A stretch of 64,000 bases of DNA, from the NCBI RefSeq assembly GCF_013387485.1, contig NZ_JABBXB010000002.1, positions 310,001 to 374,000 on the forward strand, written 5' to 3'. The DNA is from Stenotrophomonas sp. SAM-B. GTDB lineage: Bacteria > Pseudomonadota > Gammaproteobacteria > Xanthomonadales > Xanthomonadaceae. Position 1 is the stretch's first letter, and each line of letters starts with the position of its first letter. Below, piece after piece: positions 10,401 through 20,701 of this stretch. The notes beneath the pieces were generated by a model. It was not told where the DNA came from, did no database searches, and saw only the letters and a list, made by a program, of their open reading frames with translations. A program made the position numbers and the translations under genes.

Positions 10401-12241
10401 ATACCGATCCCGCGCCTGAGCTGGCCGCCCTCGTCGATGAGCGGCGCGCCTTCCAGGTCCGGATCGCCGGCGGTGTGCACTGGGCGGCCATCGAGGATGC
10501 CGGGCGCCTGCGGGATGCCCTCGGCGTCGGCCTGCCGACGGACGTGCCGGCGGTGTTCCTGCAGCCGTCGGTGGACCCGCTGGGCGAACTGCTCGCCCGA
10601 TACGCACGCACGCATGCGCCGTTCACCACGGCGGAGGCCGCCACCGCGTTCGGGCTCGGCGTAGCCGTCGTCGATGTGGCATTGGCGGCGTTGGAGGCGC
10701 AGGGCAAGCTGCTCAAGGGCAGCTTCGGTGTGGCCCGCCGGGATGCACGCTCCGCTGCGGCCATGACCGGGCGGACGCCGCTGGCCCGCCACGAATGGGT
10801 AGGCGAAACGGTGTTCCGTCGGCTGCGGATGCGCTCGCTGCAGCAGGCCCGCGAGGCGACCCGGCCGGTCGCGCGCGAGGCGTATGCCTTGCTGCTGCTG
10901 GAGCGCCATGGCGTGCTCGCCGACGCCGAACAGGCCGCGCGTGGCAGCGCACCCCGTGGCGCGGGCGCGCTGGAGGGTATCGACGGGGTGCTGCGCGTGG
11001 TCGAGCTGCTGGCCGGGGTGGCGCTGCCGGTGTCGGTCTGGGAGCAGCAGATTTTCCCGGCGCGCGTGGTCGATTACGCCCCGGCAATGCTCGATGAGCT
11101 GCTCGCCACCGGGACCGTGGTGTGGGCCGGGCATGGGCGGCTGGGCGATGAGGACGGGCTGGTCTCTCTGCATCTGCAGGAGGTCGCCGCCGAGACGCTT
11201 CCGTCGCTCCCGGTCTCGGCCGCGCTGTCGCCCTTGCAGGAGGCGCTGCTGCAGGTGCTGGCCGACGGCGGCGCGTACTTCGCGCGCCAGCTGGTCACGG
11301 CGGTGGGCAGTCACTGGGCGCGGGCCGGCACGCCGCCCATGGATATCAGCGCCGACCAGCTGCACGCCGCGCTGTGGGACCTGGCCTGGTCGGGCTATCT
11401 GAGCACCGATCTGTGGGCACCGCTGCGCGGCATGTCCGGCGCGCGCGCGCCACGGCCGCGGGTCGCGCGCACGTCCCGGCGTGGGCGGGGCTTCCGTGGC
11501 ATCCCGATGGGGGAGACGCCCTTGGCCGACGGTGCGTCGGCAGTGATCGCCAGTTTCGCCGCACCCACCCTGGCCGGGCGCTGGTCGCTGCTGCAGCGCG
11601 AGGCGATCAGCGACACGGTACGCGCGGTGGCGCTGGCCGACGGCCTGCTGGACCGGCACGGCATCGTGACCCGTGGCGCCGCGGTGGCCGAAGGCATCGC
11701 GGGCGGCTTCCCGGCCCTGCAACAGGTCTATCGGGGCATGGAGGATGCGGGACGCGTGCTGCGCGGCCGCTTCGTGGAAGGGCTGGGCGGGGCGCAGTTC
11801 GCTGACCGCCTGATCGTGGATCGGCTGCGCGGCATCGCCGAGTCCCTGCGGCCCGGTGCTGCCGAGGTCGCCGTCGGGTTGTCCGCGGTCGATCCGGCCA
11901 ATCCGTTCGGGACCGTGCTGCCCTGGCCGGTGCACGGCTCGCGCGTGCGGCCGGTGCGCCGCGCCGGCGCCCTGGTTGTGATCGGGGGTGGGCGGCTGCT
12001 GATGTACCTGGCCCAGGGGGGCCGCCAGCTGCTGACGTTCTTCGATGCGGACGATGTGTCCCTGGCAGGCACCACGGCTGCCACGGCGCAGGCGCTGGCC
12101 AGCGCACTGCGGCGGGGCCGGCGCACCTCGTTCACCGTGGAGCTGATCGATGATGCGCCGGCCCGACGTGATGGCCTGATGGACGCACTCCGTTCGGCGG
12201 GCTTCTCCAGCGCGCCGAAAGGAGTGGGTTGGGAGGGATGA
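7439..12241 (+). CDS. lhr: Lhr-type ATP-dependent DNA helicase (large helicase-related protein)
   Basis: A 1600-residue SF2 helicase of the long Lhr type. Motif I is APTGSGKT (residues 51-58) and motif II is DEIH (189-192) within IIDEIHAVAGSKRG. Motif III is LSATVRP, and motif VI reads LQRVGRASHQ. A long C-terminal extension contains the Lhr winged-helix and Lhr-C region and ends in PKGVGWEG. Length is close to enterobacterial Lhr (about 1540). Lhr proteins are 3'-5' DNA translocases with proposed repair roles, and several are DNA-damage induced. The start is uncertain: ATGs at 7406 and 7439 are both possible, with weak ribosome sites. The complement holds long open frames that are codon-bias shadows. 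Confidence 0.9.
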   Translation: MPTPNDPTPDSLAAFTPATRHWFTAAFATPTPAQAQAWAAISAGQHTLVIAPTGSGKTLAAFLQAIDQLFRSGEHPNNEQPGGAQPEALAPKKRGTRVLYLSPIKALGADVQRNLQIPLQGVSAERERRGDPAVTLSVAIRTGDTTTAERARLLRRPPDILITTPESLFLMLTSQARETLRDVHTVIIDEIHAVAGSKRGTHLAVSLERLDALLRAPAQRIGLSATVRPVEEVARFLGGDRPVTVVHPPSQRALDVRIVVPVEDMADIPPHPAAADAPPASGRIGSIWPHVEASILDQVLARRSTIVFANSRGVAEKLTARLNELYADRVARGQVPAQTPTAAPAPEHYGSFNGGTAGRAAGAETLIARSHHGSVSKEQRREIEQALKSGELRCVVATSSLELGIDMGLVDLVIQVAAPPSVASALQRVGRASHQVGGISTGLVYPRTRRDLIDASVAVERMLAGEIEAIDPPRNPLDVLAQQTVAAAAMETLDVEAWYARVRRAAPYRSLPRSAFDATLDMLAGRYPSDDFAGFRPRLVWNRVTGELSARPGAKQLAVTSGGTIPDRGMFSVVLPEGEERAGSRRVGELDEEMVHESRVNDVITLGATSWRIEQITHDQVVVTPAPGRSARLPFWRGEGVGRPAELGEAVGAFIGALDAVVADDGDEGIAPALRERLQAAGLADNAIANIAGLLAEQREATGVLPTDRSLVLERCRDEAGDWRLMLHSPYGRRVHDPWALAVAARIRERWGVDPAVVASDDGIIARLPDAQGRLPGAELFLFEPERLRREVTRAVGGSALFAARFRECAARALLLPRRTPGRRSPLWQQRLRAGELLAIAQGYPEFPILIETARECLQDVYDLDALDALMQRLAEGSVAIADVTTEVPSPFAANLLFGYVAEFMYGTDVPLAERRASVLSLDSGLLGDLLGQVDLGELLDAAVVEQVGDELQRRAPDRRARGREGIADLLRELGPLTDEALALRLVDTDPAPELAALVDERRAFQVRIAGGVHWAAIEDAGRLRDALGVGLPTDVPAVFLQPSVDPLGELLARYARTHAPFTTAEAATAFGLGVAVVDVALAALEAQGKLLKGSFGVARRDARSAAAMTGRTPLARHEWVGETVFRRLRMRSLQQAREATRPVAREAYALLLLERHGVLADAEQAARGSAPRGAGALEGIDGVLRVVELLAGVALPVSVWEQQIFPARVVDYAPAMLDELLATGTVVWAGHGRLGDEDGLVSLHLQEVAAETLPSLPVSAALSPLQEALLQVLADGGAYFARQLVTAVGSHWARAGTPPMDISADQLHAALWDLAWSGYLSTDLWAPLRGMSGARAPRPRVARTSRRGRGFRGIPMGETPLADGASAVIASFAAPTLAGRWSLLQREAISDTVRAVALADGLLDRHGIVTRGAAVAEGIAGGFPALQQVYRGMEDAGRVLRGRFVEGLGGAQFADRLIVDRLRGIAESLRPGAAEVAVGLSAVDPANPFGTVLPWPVHGSRVRPVRRAGALVVIGGGRLLMYLAQGGRQLLTFFDADDVSLAGTTAATAQALASALRRGRRTSFTVELIDDAPARRDGLMDALRSAGFSSAPKGVGWEG

Positions 12242-12260
12242 GCGCGCTGTTTCGAATCTA

Positions 12261-13418
12261 TCAGGCCGCCTGGGAGGTCGCGGCTTCGCGTGCAGCAACG
12301 TACGCCGGGTAGTCGATATAGCCAGCGGCGCCGCCACCATAGAACGTCTCGCGATCGGCCGGCGCCAGCGGCCAGCCGTTCTGCAGGCGTGCCACCAGGT
12401 CCGGGTTGCTGATGAAGCCGGTGCCGAAGGCGGCCAGATCGATCACGCCGGCATCGATCAACTGCTCGGCGCGCGCGCGGGTCATGCCGCCGGCGAGAAT
12501 CAGCGCGGTGCCGGGCAGGTGCGGCTTCAGCGTGCGCAGCAGGCCGCCGAAACCCGAATCGCCCGCGCCATCGACCGACTTCTGGCCGACCTTGAAGCCG
12601 GACTGGTCCATCAGATGCACATAGGACAGGCCACGTTGACCGATTGCCTGGATGAGCGCGGTGTAGGTCGCGTCGATCTCCGGGTACAGCGGCATGTCGA
12701 ACAGCTGGCCATACGGCGAGAGGCGGATGGCAGTGCGCGAGGCGCCGATGCGCGCGACCACGGCATCGATCACCTCGAGGGTGAAGCGCAGGCGGTTCTC
12801 CAGCGTCTGCGGGCCGTACTGATCGCTGCGGTCATTCACCCGCGGATTGATGAACTGCTCATGCAGGTAGCCGTTCGCCCCGTGGATTTCCACGCCATCG
12901 AAGCCGGCGTCGATGGCATTGGCGGCCGCCTGCGCGAAGTCGGCGACGATGCGCGCGATCTCCTCGGTCTGCAACTGGCGCGGGGCCGGCGAGGCCACCA
13001 GCGCGGGCTGGCCGTGCTCGTCGTACCCGAACGCCTGCGCGCCGACCGGCAGGCGCGAACTGGCGCTGACCGGGAGCGCATCATCGGCCTGGATGGTCGG
13101 GTGAGAGACCCGGCCGACATGCCAGATCTGCGCGAACATCCGGCTGCCCAGTGCGTGGACCGAATCGGTGGTCAGGCGCCAGCCGGCGATCTGCTCGGCG
13201 GTGAAGATGCCGGGGTTGAACAGGTAGCCCTGGCCCTCGCGGGAAATGGGGGTGCCTTCGCTGACGATCAGGCCGGCGGTGGCGCGCTGGGCGTAATAGA
13301 GCGCGGTGCGCTCATCGGCGGCATCGTGCGGGGCACGGGCACGGGTCAGCGGGGCCATGACCACGCGGTTGCGCAGGGGCAGACCAGCGAGGTCGAAGGT
13401 GTCGAAAAGGGCGCTCAT
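12261..13418 (-). CDS. Old Yellow Enzyme-family alkene reductase (NemA-like)
   Basis: A 385-residue FMN-dependent reductase of the OYE family. Visible family features are the N-terminal FDTFDLAGLPLRNRVVMAPLTR, the His-x-x-Asn of FDGVEIHGANGYLHEQFINP, the RFTLEVIDAVV helix, and the C-terminal phosphate-binding GGMTRARAEQLI and FGTGFISNPDLV. Such enzymes use NADPH to reduce electrophilic alkenes, quinones and nitrate esters. Homology starts at the ATG at 13418, although open frame continues upstream. It is divergent from a LysR gene with a shared 148-base promoter region, suggesting regulation by that protein. Confidence 0.9.
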   Translation of the reverse strand: MSALFDTFDLAGLPLRNRVVMAPLTRARAPHDAADERTALYYAQRATAGLIVSEGTPISREGQGYLFNPGIFTAEQIAGWRLTTDSVHALGSRMFAQIWHVGRVSHPTIQADDALPVSASSRLPVGAQAFGYDEHGQPALVASPAPRQLQTEEIARIVADFAQAAANAIDAGFDGVEIHGANGYLHEQFINPRVNDRSDQYGPQTLENRLRFTLEVIDAVVARIGASRTAIRLSPYGQLFDMPLYPEIDATYTALIQAIGQRGLSYVHLMDQSGFKVGQKSVDGAGDSGFGGLLRTLKPHLPGTALILAGGMTRARAEQLIDAGVIDLAAFGTGFISNPDLVARLQNGWPLAPADRETFYGGGAAGYIDYPAYVAAREAATSQAA

Positions 13419-13529
13419 GGGGAGTCCAGATGGGGGAAGGGGGGGGAGGGCATGGCGATCCGCCATGCGCGTGACCTCATCGTATGGGCGTGCGATAACC
13501 GCCACAATCCGGCCTTGAGACAAATTACT

Positions 13530-13546
13530 ATTGCTGGAATCGCAAT
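13530..13546. promoter_or_regulatory. Inverted repeat between OYE and LysR genes, putative LTTR operator
   Basis: The arms ATTGC (13530-13534) and GCAAT (13542-13546) flank seven bases and lie 20 bases before the LysR start. The spacing fits a T-N11-A LysR recognition site. An AT-richer patch than the surroundings supports a promoter here. Assigning it to the adjacent LysR protein is inference. Confidence 0.45.
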
Positions 13547-13566
13547 TCAGACGCCGAGGCCCCGCC

Positions 13567-14505
13567 ATGCAGCTCAAAGCCCTCCGCTATTTCCTCACCG
13601 TCGCCGCCACCGGCAGCTTCCTGGCCACGGCGCGCCACTACCGGGTGCCGGCGTCGTCGGTATCGCGCTTCATCGCGGCCCTTGAGCAGGATGTCGGGCA
13701 GCAGTTGTTCTACCGCAGCACGCGCGCCGTGCGGCTGACCGAGGCCGGCGAGCGCTTCCACCTGCAGGTGCGCGATGCGGTCGACCTGCTGGACGAGGCG
13801 GTCGAACAGCTGGAAGGCCGCGATGCCGGCCTGCGGGGGCTGATCCGCATCAACGCCCCCGAATCACTGGGGCGGCTGCACATCGCCCAGATCGTCAACA
13901 CACTGCAGGCCAGGTATCCGGAGCTCCTCGTGGAGCTCACCCTCACCGACATGCTGATCGATCCCGTGCAGGAGGGGGTGGACATCACCATCCGGGTGGG
14001 CCCGCTGGTCGACTCCGGCCTGATCGGCAAGGTCATCGCGCCGCACCGGAACCTGCTTGCCGCCAGCCCGGCCTACCTGGCCGCGCACGGCACGCCGGAA
14101 CGCCCGGAGGATCTGCTGCAGCATCAGTGCCTGGTCTACAAAGGCCAGCTGGGCATCCAGAAGTGGTACTTCCGCGCTACGCCCGACGTGCCGTTCAAGG
14201 CCTTGAACGTCACCGGGCCCCTGCGCAGCAACAACGCCGAAGCGTTGCTCGCGGCCGCGCTCGCGGGGCGCGGCGTGGTGATGTTCCCGACCTGGCTGTT
14301 CAACCCGGAAACCCTGCAGGGCGGACACATGGTCACGCTGCTCGACGACTGGGAGTTTTCGCCGCAGTCCGAGCGCGTCCATCTGCAGCTGCTGTCACCG
14401 GAAAACAAGCTGCGCTCGCGCAAGGTCCGCGAAGTCTCGGCATTCCTCACCGATGCGATCGGCTCGCCACCGTACTGGGATCGTGCCGACACGCGGGGAC
14501 GGTGA
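13567..14505 (+). CDS. LysR-family transcriptional regulator (divergent to OYE gene)
   Basis: A 312-residue LTTR. The winged HTH covers residues 1-60 (QLKALRYFLTVAATGSF, then STRAVRLTEAGERF). The effector-binding domain is of the CrgA/AphB-like group, with RIGVGPLVDSGLIGK-type sequence (here IRVGPLVDSGLIG) and a C-terminal VREVSAFLTDAI. The ATG at 13567 starts exactly at the HTH. It faces the Old Yellow Enzyme gene divergently, the classic layout for a regulator controlling its neighbour. The inducer is unknown; by context it may be an electrophile or quinone. Confidence 0.88.
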   Translation: MQLKALRYFLTVAATGSFLATARHYRVPASSVSRFIAALEQDVGQQLFYRSTRAVRLTEAGERFHLQVRDAVDLLDEAVEQLEGRDAGLRGLIRINAPESLGRLHIAQIVNTLQARYPELLVELTLTDMLIDPVQEGVDITIRVGPLVDSGLIGKVIAPHRNLLAASPAYLAAHGTPERPEDLLQHQCLVYKGQLGIQKWYFRATPDVPFKALNVTGPLRSNNAEALLAAALAGRGVVMFPTWLFNPETLQGGHMVTLLDDWEFSPQSERVHLQLLSPENKLRSRKVREVSAFLTDAIGSPPYWDRADTRGR

Positions 14506-14552
14506 TACAGCGCCGGAGCTGGAATGCGCTGTCAGGTGTCGGGTGCCGGCAC

Positions 14553-15680
14553 TCAGGGCGCGACGTCTCCCGCACGCGCTGCGATCGGGCGGACCTGCTG
14601 CACCAGCGTCAACAAGGTCTTGCCCGGCTCTTCGATCATCACTTCATGCGCGGACTGCTCGAACCAGATCAGCTGTTTGTCCGGGGCGGTGATCGTGTCG
14701 AACCAGGCCGCCGCCAGTTCGGAGGAGACGTTGTGATCGTGGCGTCCCAGGAACAGGAAGATCGGCGTCTGGAAACTGCGCCGGCTGGTGAGGTCCAGCG
14801 TCAGGGCGCCGGACAGCAGATGTTCCATCGAGAAGTCATTGCCCTTCCACATGCCGGCGACATCGGCATCGGTGTACTCGGGTGACAGGCGGACGCCGGC
14901 CGCTTCGGCATCGCCACCGCGACGGTTGTGCACCATGCCGCCATAGTGGTTGAGCCACTTGCGCTGCTGGAACAGCCGCTGCAGCGGCACCGGGGCGTTG
15001 CCGACGGCGTAGGGCGCCAGTGCCTGGAGTTCGGCGACCGCCACGGCATTGCCGTCGCGCTCGGCCTGCTGCAGGGTCCAGCGCCATCCCCGGCGTTCGC
15101 TCTCGGGCGCGTTCGATATCTGGCCGATGCCGATGTAGGCATGCAGCCAGTCCGGTCGGCGCTGTGCCAGTTCCACGCCGAGGTAGCTGCCCCACGAGTG
15201 GCCCAGCACGAAAATCCTGTCCTTGCCGAATTCCTTGCGCAGCCAGGCCACCATCTCCTCGGCGTCGGCGATCATGCGTTCGCGCGTCATGGTCGGTGCC
15301 ACGGCAGCGGGATCGCTGGCGACGTAGGTCTTCCCGGCACCGCGCTGGTCCCACTGGACGACGGTGAAATACTCTTCCCAGCCGCGCTGGAAGTACCAGC
15401 TGGTGGGCATCGCCACCCAGCCCGGTCCGCCGTGCAGCATCAACAGCACCGGATTGCGGCGGTCGTTGCCGCGGATCGAGACCGCCTGGTCGATGCCACC
15501 AATGCGGACGGTTTCCAGCCGCTCCACCCCGTTATCGCTCACCACGCGCCGCAGTTCCTTGACGATGGCGACCGCTTCGGCGCGGTTGTGCGGTGACGGC
15601 GGTGACGGCGGTGACGCGAACGCAGAAGCGGACAGTCCCGCGAGGGCGAGGCCCAACAGACTCCAAAGCAGGCGTTTCAT
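14553..15680 (-). CDS. Secreted alpha/beta hydrolase, proline iminopeptidase-like
   Basis: A 375-residue alpha/beta-hydrolase with an N-terminal signal peptide (KRLLWSLLGLALAGLSASAFA). It has the HGGPG oxyanion motif typical of prolyl aminopeptidases, VVQWDQRGAGKTY, and the nucleophile elbow GHSWGSYLG. Acid and base residues appear as LGRHDHNVSSE and EQSAHEVMIEEP near the C-terminus. It probably removes N-terminal residues or hydrolyses a small ester or amide in the periplasm. Substrate is unknown. It converges on the LysR gene and is divergent from the DUF2231 gene. Confidence 0.85.
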   Translation of the reverse strand: MKRLLWSLLGLALAGLSASAFASPPSPPSPHNRAEAVAIVKELRRVVSDNGVERLETVRIGGIDQAVSIRGNDRRNPVLLMLHGGPGWVAMPTSWYFQRGWEEYFTVVQWDQRGAGKTYVASDPAAVAPTMTRERMIADAEEMVAWLRKEFGKDRIFVLGHSWGSYLGVELAQRRPDWLHAYIGIGQISNAPESERRGWRWTLQQAERDGNAVAVAELQALAPYAVGNAPVPLQRLFQQRKWLNHYGGMVHNRRGGDAEAAGVRLSPEYTDADVAGMWKGNDFSMEHLLSGALTLDLTSRRSFQTPIFLFLGRHDHNVSSELAAAWFDTITAPDKQLIWFEQSAHEVMIEEPGKTLLTLVQQVRPIAARAGDVAP

Positions 15681-15803
15681 CGGCGGGTGACCCGGTGCGG
15701 TGCAGTGGCCGGCGAGTGTGTCATGCGCGCAGGCCATCGGCACCCCCATCACGCGCCCACTGGCAGGATCGAGAGAGTTTCGACCCCTCACCAGGAGACC
15801 ACC

Positions 15804-16220
15804 ATGGCTTCGACCGTTGTCCTGACCCGATCATGGGTCATCCATCCGTACCACGCCGCTGTGCTGGGTGGCGTGCTGCCGCTGTTCCTCGGCGCGCTGC
15901 TGGCGGACTACGCTTACTGGAGCTCGTATGAGATCCAATGGGCCAACTTCGCCTCCTGGCTGCTGATCGGGGCCATGGTGATGACCACGCTGGCCCTGCT
16001 GTGCGGGATCGTCGGCCTGGTCCGTCGCAGCCGCAACCTGGTGTATGTGGTGCTGCTGGCCGTGATCTGGGGCGTGGGCTTCATCAACTGCCTGCACCAC
16101 GCCCGCGATGCGTGGGCGGTGATGCCGGCCGGGCTGGTGCTTTCGGTGATCCTGACGGTGCTGGCGTTGATCGCGACCTGGGTGGGACTGTCCAGCCTGC
16201 GCGTGGGAGGTGTCCGATGA
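15804..16220 (+). CDS. DUF2231-family membrane protein
   Basis: A 138-residue integral membrane protein with about four hydrophobic segments: HAAVLGGVLPLFLGALLADYAYW, WLLIGAMVMTTLALLCGIVGL, LVYVVLLAVIWGVGFI and LVLSVILTVLALIATWVGL. These match DUF2231. AGGAGA precedes the ATG at 15804. Its TGA overlaps the ATG of the following PQQ-type dehydrogenase gene, so the two are translationally coupled. Many DUF2231 genes sit beside quinoprotein or heme oxidoreductases, so an electron-transfer accessory role is plausible but unproven. Confidence 0.8.
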   Translation: MASTVVLTRSWVIHPYHAAVLGGVLPLFLGALLADYAYWSSYEIQWANFASWLLIGAMVMTTLALLCGIVGLVRRSRNLVYVVLLAVIWGVGFINCLHHARDAWAVMPAGLVLSVILTVLALIATWVGLSSLRVGGVR

Positions 16221-17527
16221 GCCGCCAGACGATCCGGATCCTCTCGGTGTCCGCGCTTGCGGTCGCGCTGGCGGCCTGCAGCGGCAAGGCCCCCGAGCTC
16301 GAGCAGTACGGCGGCAACCCGGAGATGCCCAAGCCGCATCGCGGGCTGATGCCCGACATGACCATCGCCAAGCCGGCCCAGTGGGGCGACACCCTGCCGA
16401 CGGTGCCCAAGGGCTATCGGATCTCGGCGATCGCCACGGATCTGAGCATTCCGCGGCAGACGCTGGTCCTCCCCAACGGCGACATCCTGGTGGCGGAAGG
16501 CCGGGGCGGCAGCGCACCGAATCTGAAACCGAAGGACGTCATCGCCGGCAAGATCAAGGCCAAGGGCAATACCGCGGTCAAGAGCGGCAACCGCCTGACC
16601 CTGCTGCGCGATGCCGATGGCGATGGCACCTACGAACTGAAGACGGTGTTTGCCGACAAGCTCAACGCGCCGTATGGCCTGGCGATGATCGGCAATGCGA
16701 TCTACGTGGCCAACCAGGATGCCGTGGTGCGCTTCGACTACCAGGACGGCCAGACCAAGGCGGCCGCGGCCCCGGTCAAGCTGACCGACCTGCCCGCGGC
16801 GATCAACCATCACTGGACGAAGGCGATGACCGCCAGTGCCGATGGCCGCTACCTCTATGTGGGCATCGGCTCCAACAGCAACATCACCGAGCGTGGCATG
16901 GCGGTGGAAATCGACCGTGCGCGGATCTGGCAGATCGATGTGGCCACGGGCGCGCACAAGGACTACGCCACCGGCATCCGCAATCCCACCGCGCTGGCGA
17001 TCCAGCCGGGCACCGGCACGCTGTGGGCGGTGGTCAACGAACGCGATGAAATCGGCCCGAACCTGGTTCCGGATTACCTTACCTCGGTGAAGGAGGGCGG
17101 GTTCTATGGTTGGCCCTACAGCTATTGGGGCAAGAACGTGGATCGCCGGGTGATGCCGCAGAATCCGGCAAAGGTCGCCTCGGCGATCGCACCGGACTAC
17201 GCGCTGGGCTCGCATGTCGCCGCACTCGGCGTGGCGTTCTCGTCGCCGGTGATGGGCACGCAGTTCGCCGATGGCGTCTTCGTGGGCGAGCACGGCAGCT
17301 GGAACCGCAATCCACCGGTCGGCTACAAGGTGGTGTTCGTGCCCTTCAGCAATGGTCGCCCGGCCGGCGAGCCGATCGATTTCGTAAGCGGCTTCTTCGG
17401 CGAAGACGGCAAGACCCGCGGCCGCCCGGTCGGCGTCTCGGTCGACCCGCGCGGCGCCCTGATCGTCGCCGACGACCTCTCCAACACGATCTGGCGCGTC
17501 ACCCCCGACGGCACGCCCGCGCCGTAA
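16217..17527 (+). CDS. PQQ-dependent sugar (sorbosone) dehydrogenase-like lipoprotein
   Basis: A 436-residue beta-propeller protein of the L-sorbosone / soluble glucose dehydrogenase family. A signal peptide with lipobox LAAC predicts a periplasm-facing lipoprotein. Repeated blades include LNAPYGLAMIGNAIYVAN, LYVGIGSNSNITE, GIRNPTALAIQP and FVGEHGSWNR, with the family ending RGALIVADDLSNTIWRV. It would oxidise a sugar or aldose-type substrate using PQQ. It is coupled by ATGA overlap to the DUF2231 protein, a likely membrane partner. Substrate unknown. Confidence 0.85.
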   Translation: MSRQTIRILSVSALAVALAACSGKAPELEQYGGNPEMPKPHRGLMPDMTIAKPAQWGDTLPTVPKGYRISAIATDLSIPRQTLVLPNGDILVAEGRGGSAPNLKPKDVIAGKIKAKGNTAVKSGNRLTLLRDADGDGTYELKTVFADKLNAPYGLAMIGNAIYVANQDAVVRFDYQDGQTKAAAAPVKLTDLPAAINHHWTKAMTASADGRYLYVGIGSNSNITERGMAVEIDRARIWQIDVATGAHKDYATGIRNPTALAIQPGTGTLWAVVNERDEIGPNLVPDYLTSVKEGGFYGWPYSYWGKNVDRRVMPQNPAKVASAIAPDYALGSHVAALGVAFSSPVMGTQFADGVFVGEHGSWNRNPPVGYKVVFVPFSNGRPAGEPIDFVSGFFGEDGKTRGRPVGVSVDPRGALIVADDLSNTIWRVTPDGTPAP

Positions 17528-17539
17528 CGCTCCATTAAT

Positions 17540-17574
17540 GGGGACGGAGGGAATTAATAATCCCCTCCGTCCCC
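17540..17574 (+). terminator. Strong GC hairpin after the dehydrogenase gene
   Basis: The arms GGGGACGGAGGGA (17540-17552) and TCCCCTCCGTCCCC (17561-17574) pair over 12-13 bases around an AT-rich loop, 13 bases after the stop codon. There is no long U-run, only GTTATG. It most likely ends transcription of the DUF2231/dehydrogenase pair and insulates the copA promoter. Confidence 0.65.
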
Positions 17575-17584
17575 GTTATGACGC

Positions 17585-17615
17585 TTGACCTTCCCATGAT
17601 GGGAACCTTTAGGGT
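17585..17615 (+). promoter_or_regulatory. CueR-type promoter/operator of copA
   Basis: A -35 element TTGACC (17585-17590) and -10-like TAGGGT (17610-17615) are separated by 19 bases, the long spacer typical of MerR-family promoters. The imperfect dyad ACCTTCCC / GGGAACCT fills the spacer, closely matching CueR/CopA operators. It sits 32 bases before copA. The cueR gene at the end of the same operon is the obvious regulator. Confidence 0.8.
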
Positions 17616-17646
17616 GGCAGGTAACCTCACCCCAAGGACTGTCCCC

Positions 17647-20183
<2,537 letters not shown>

Positions 20184-20187
<4 letters not shown>

Positions 20188-20684
20188 ATATTGGGGAGGC
20201 AGCGACGTTCTCGGGCGTGTCGGCCAAAATGATCCGCTACTACGAGCAGATCGGGCTGATTCCTCCGGCGGCCCGCTCGGAGGCGGGTTACCGCCATTAC
20301 AGCCCGCAGGACGCGCACAGCCTGCGCTTCATCCGGCGCGCGCGCGATCTGGGTTTCTCGGTCGAGCAGATCGGCGAACTGCTGGTGCTGTGGCAGGATC
20401 GCGAGCGCGCCAGTGCCGACGTCAAGGCGGTGGCGCTGTCCCACGTGGGCGGGTTGAAGGCCAAGATCGCCGAGCTGCAGGCGATGGTGCAGACCCTGGA
20501 GCATCTGGCCGAGCACTGCCATGGCAATGACCGGCCGGATTGCCCGATCATCGCCGACCTGGCCGAGCCCGTCGCCGGCGCATCGGACGCGCCGGCGTCC
20601 AGGAAGGCACGCCGGACGCCGTTGTTCGGGGCCGATACCCCCGTGTCCTCACGCGGGGTATCGGCGCGGAAGCGACGCTCCTGA
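20184..20684 (+). CDS. cueR: CueR copper-sensing MerR-family activator
   Basis: A 166-residue MerR-family regulator. The N-terminal HTH ([20 protein letters not shown]) and dimerisation helix are normal. The metal-binding loop is [11 protein letters not shown] with C112 and C120, and S77 replaces the cysteine used by Zn/Hg sensors. This is the exact CueR signature for Cu(I). It would activate the 19-base-spacer promoter before copA. Odd feature: it is about 30 residues longer than typical CueR (about 135). The extra tail ([12 protein letters not shown] and on) is encoded partly by a 35-base inverted repeat, suggesting read-through into an old terminator or REP. Confidence 0.92.
20631..20665. 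terminator. Long inverted repeat inside the cueR 3' end
   Basis: The arms GCCGATACCCCCGTG (20631-20645) and CACGCGGGGTATCGGC (20650-20665) pair almost perfectly around TCCT. The element lies within codons 150-161 of cueR, 19 bases before the stop. It could terminate copA-cueR transcription, and the convergent hsp31-like gene from the other side. No U-run follows. Confidence 0.5.
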
Positions 20685-20701
20685 GTGACGTCCGCCGGTG
20701 A

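Noticed and set aside
7187..12340. A 1717-codon open frame on the minus strand opposite lhr
   Set aside because: It is rich in Arg/Gly/His low-complexity sequence with no domain, and exactly mirrors the Lhr gene; high GC in third positions keeps the antisense frame open.
14507..14532. Hairpin between LysR gene and alpha/beta hydrolase gene (ACAGCG...CGCTGT)
   Set aside because: Only a 6-bp stem with a 14-base loop; too weak to call a terminator.
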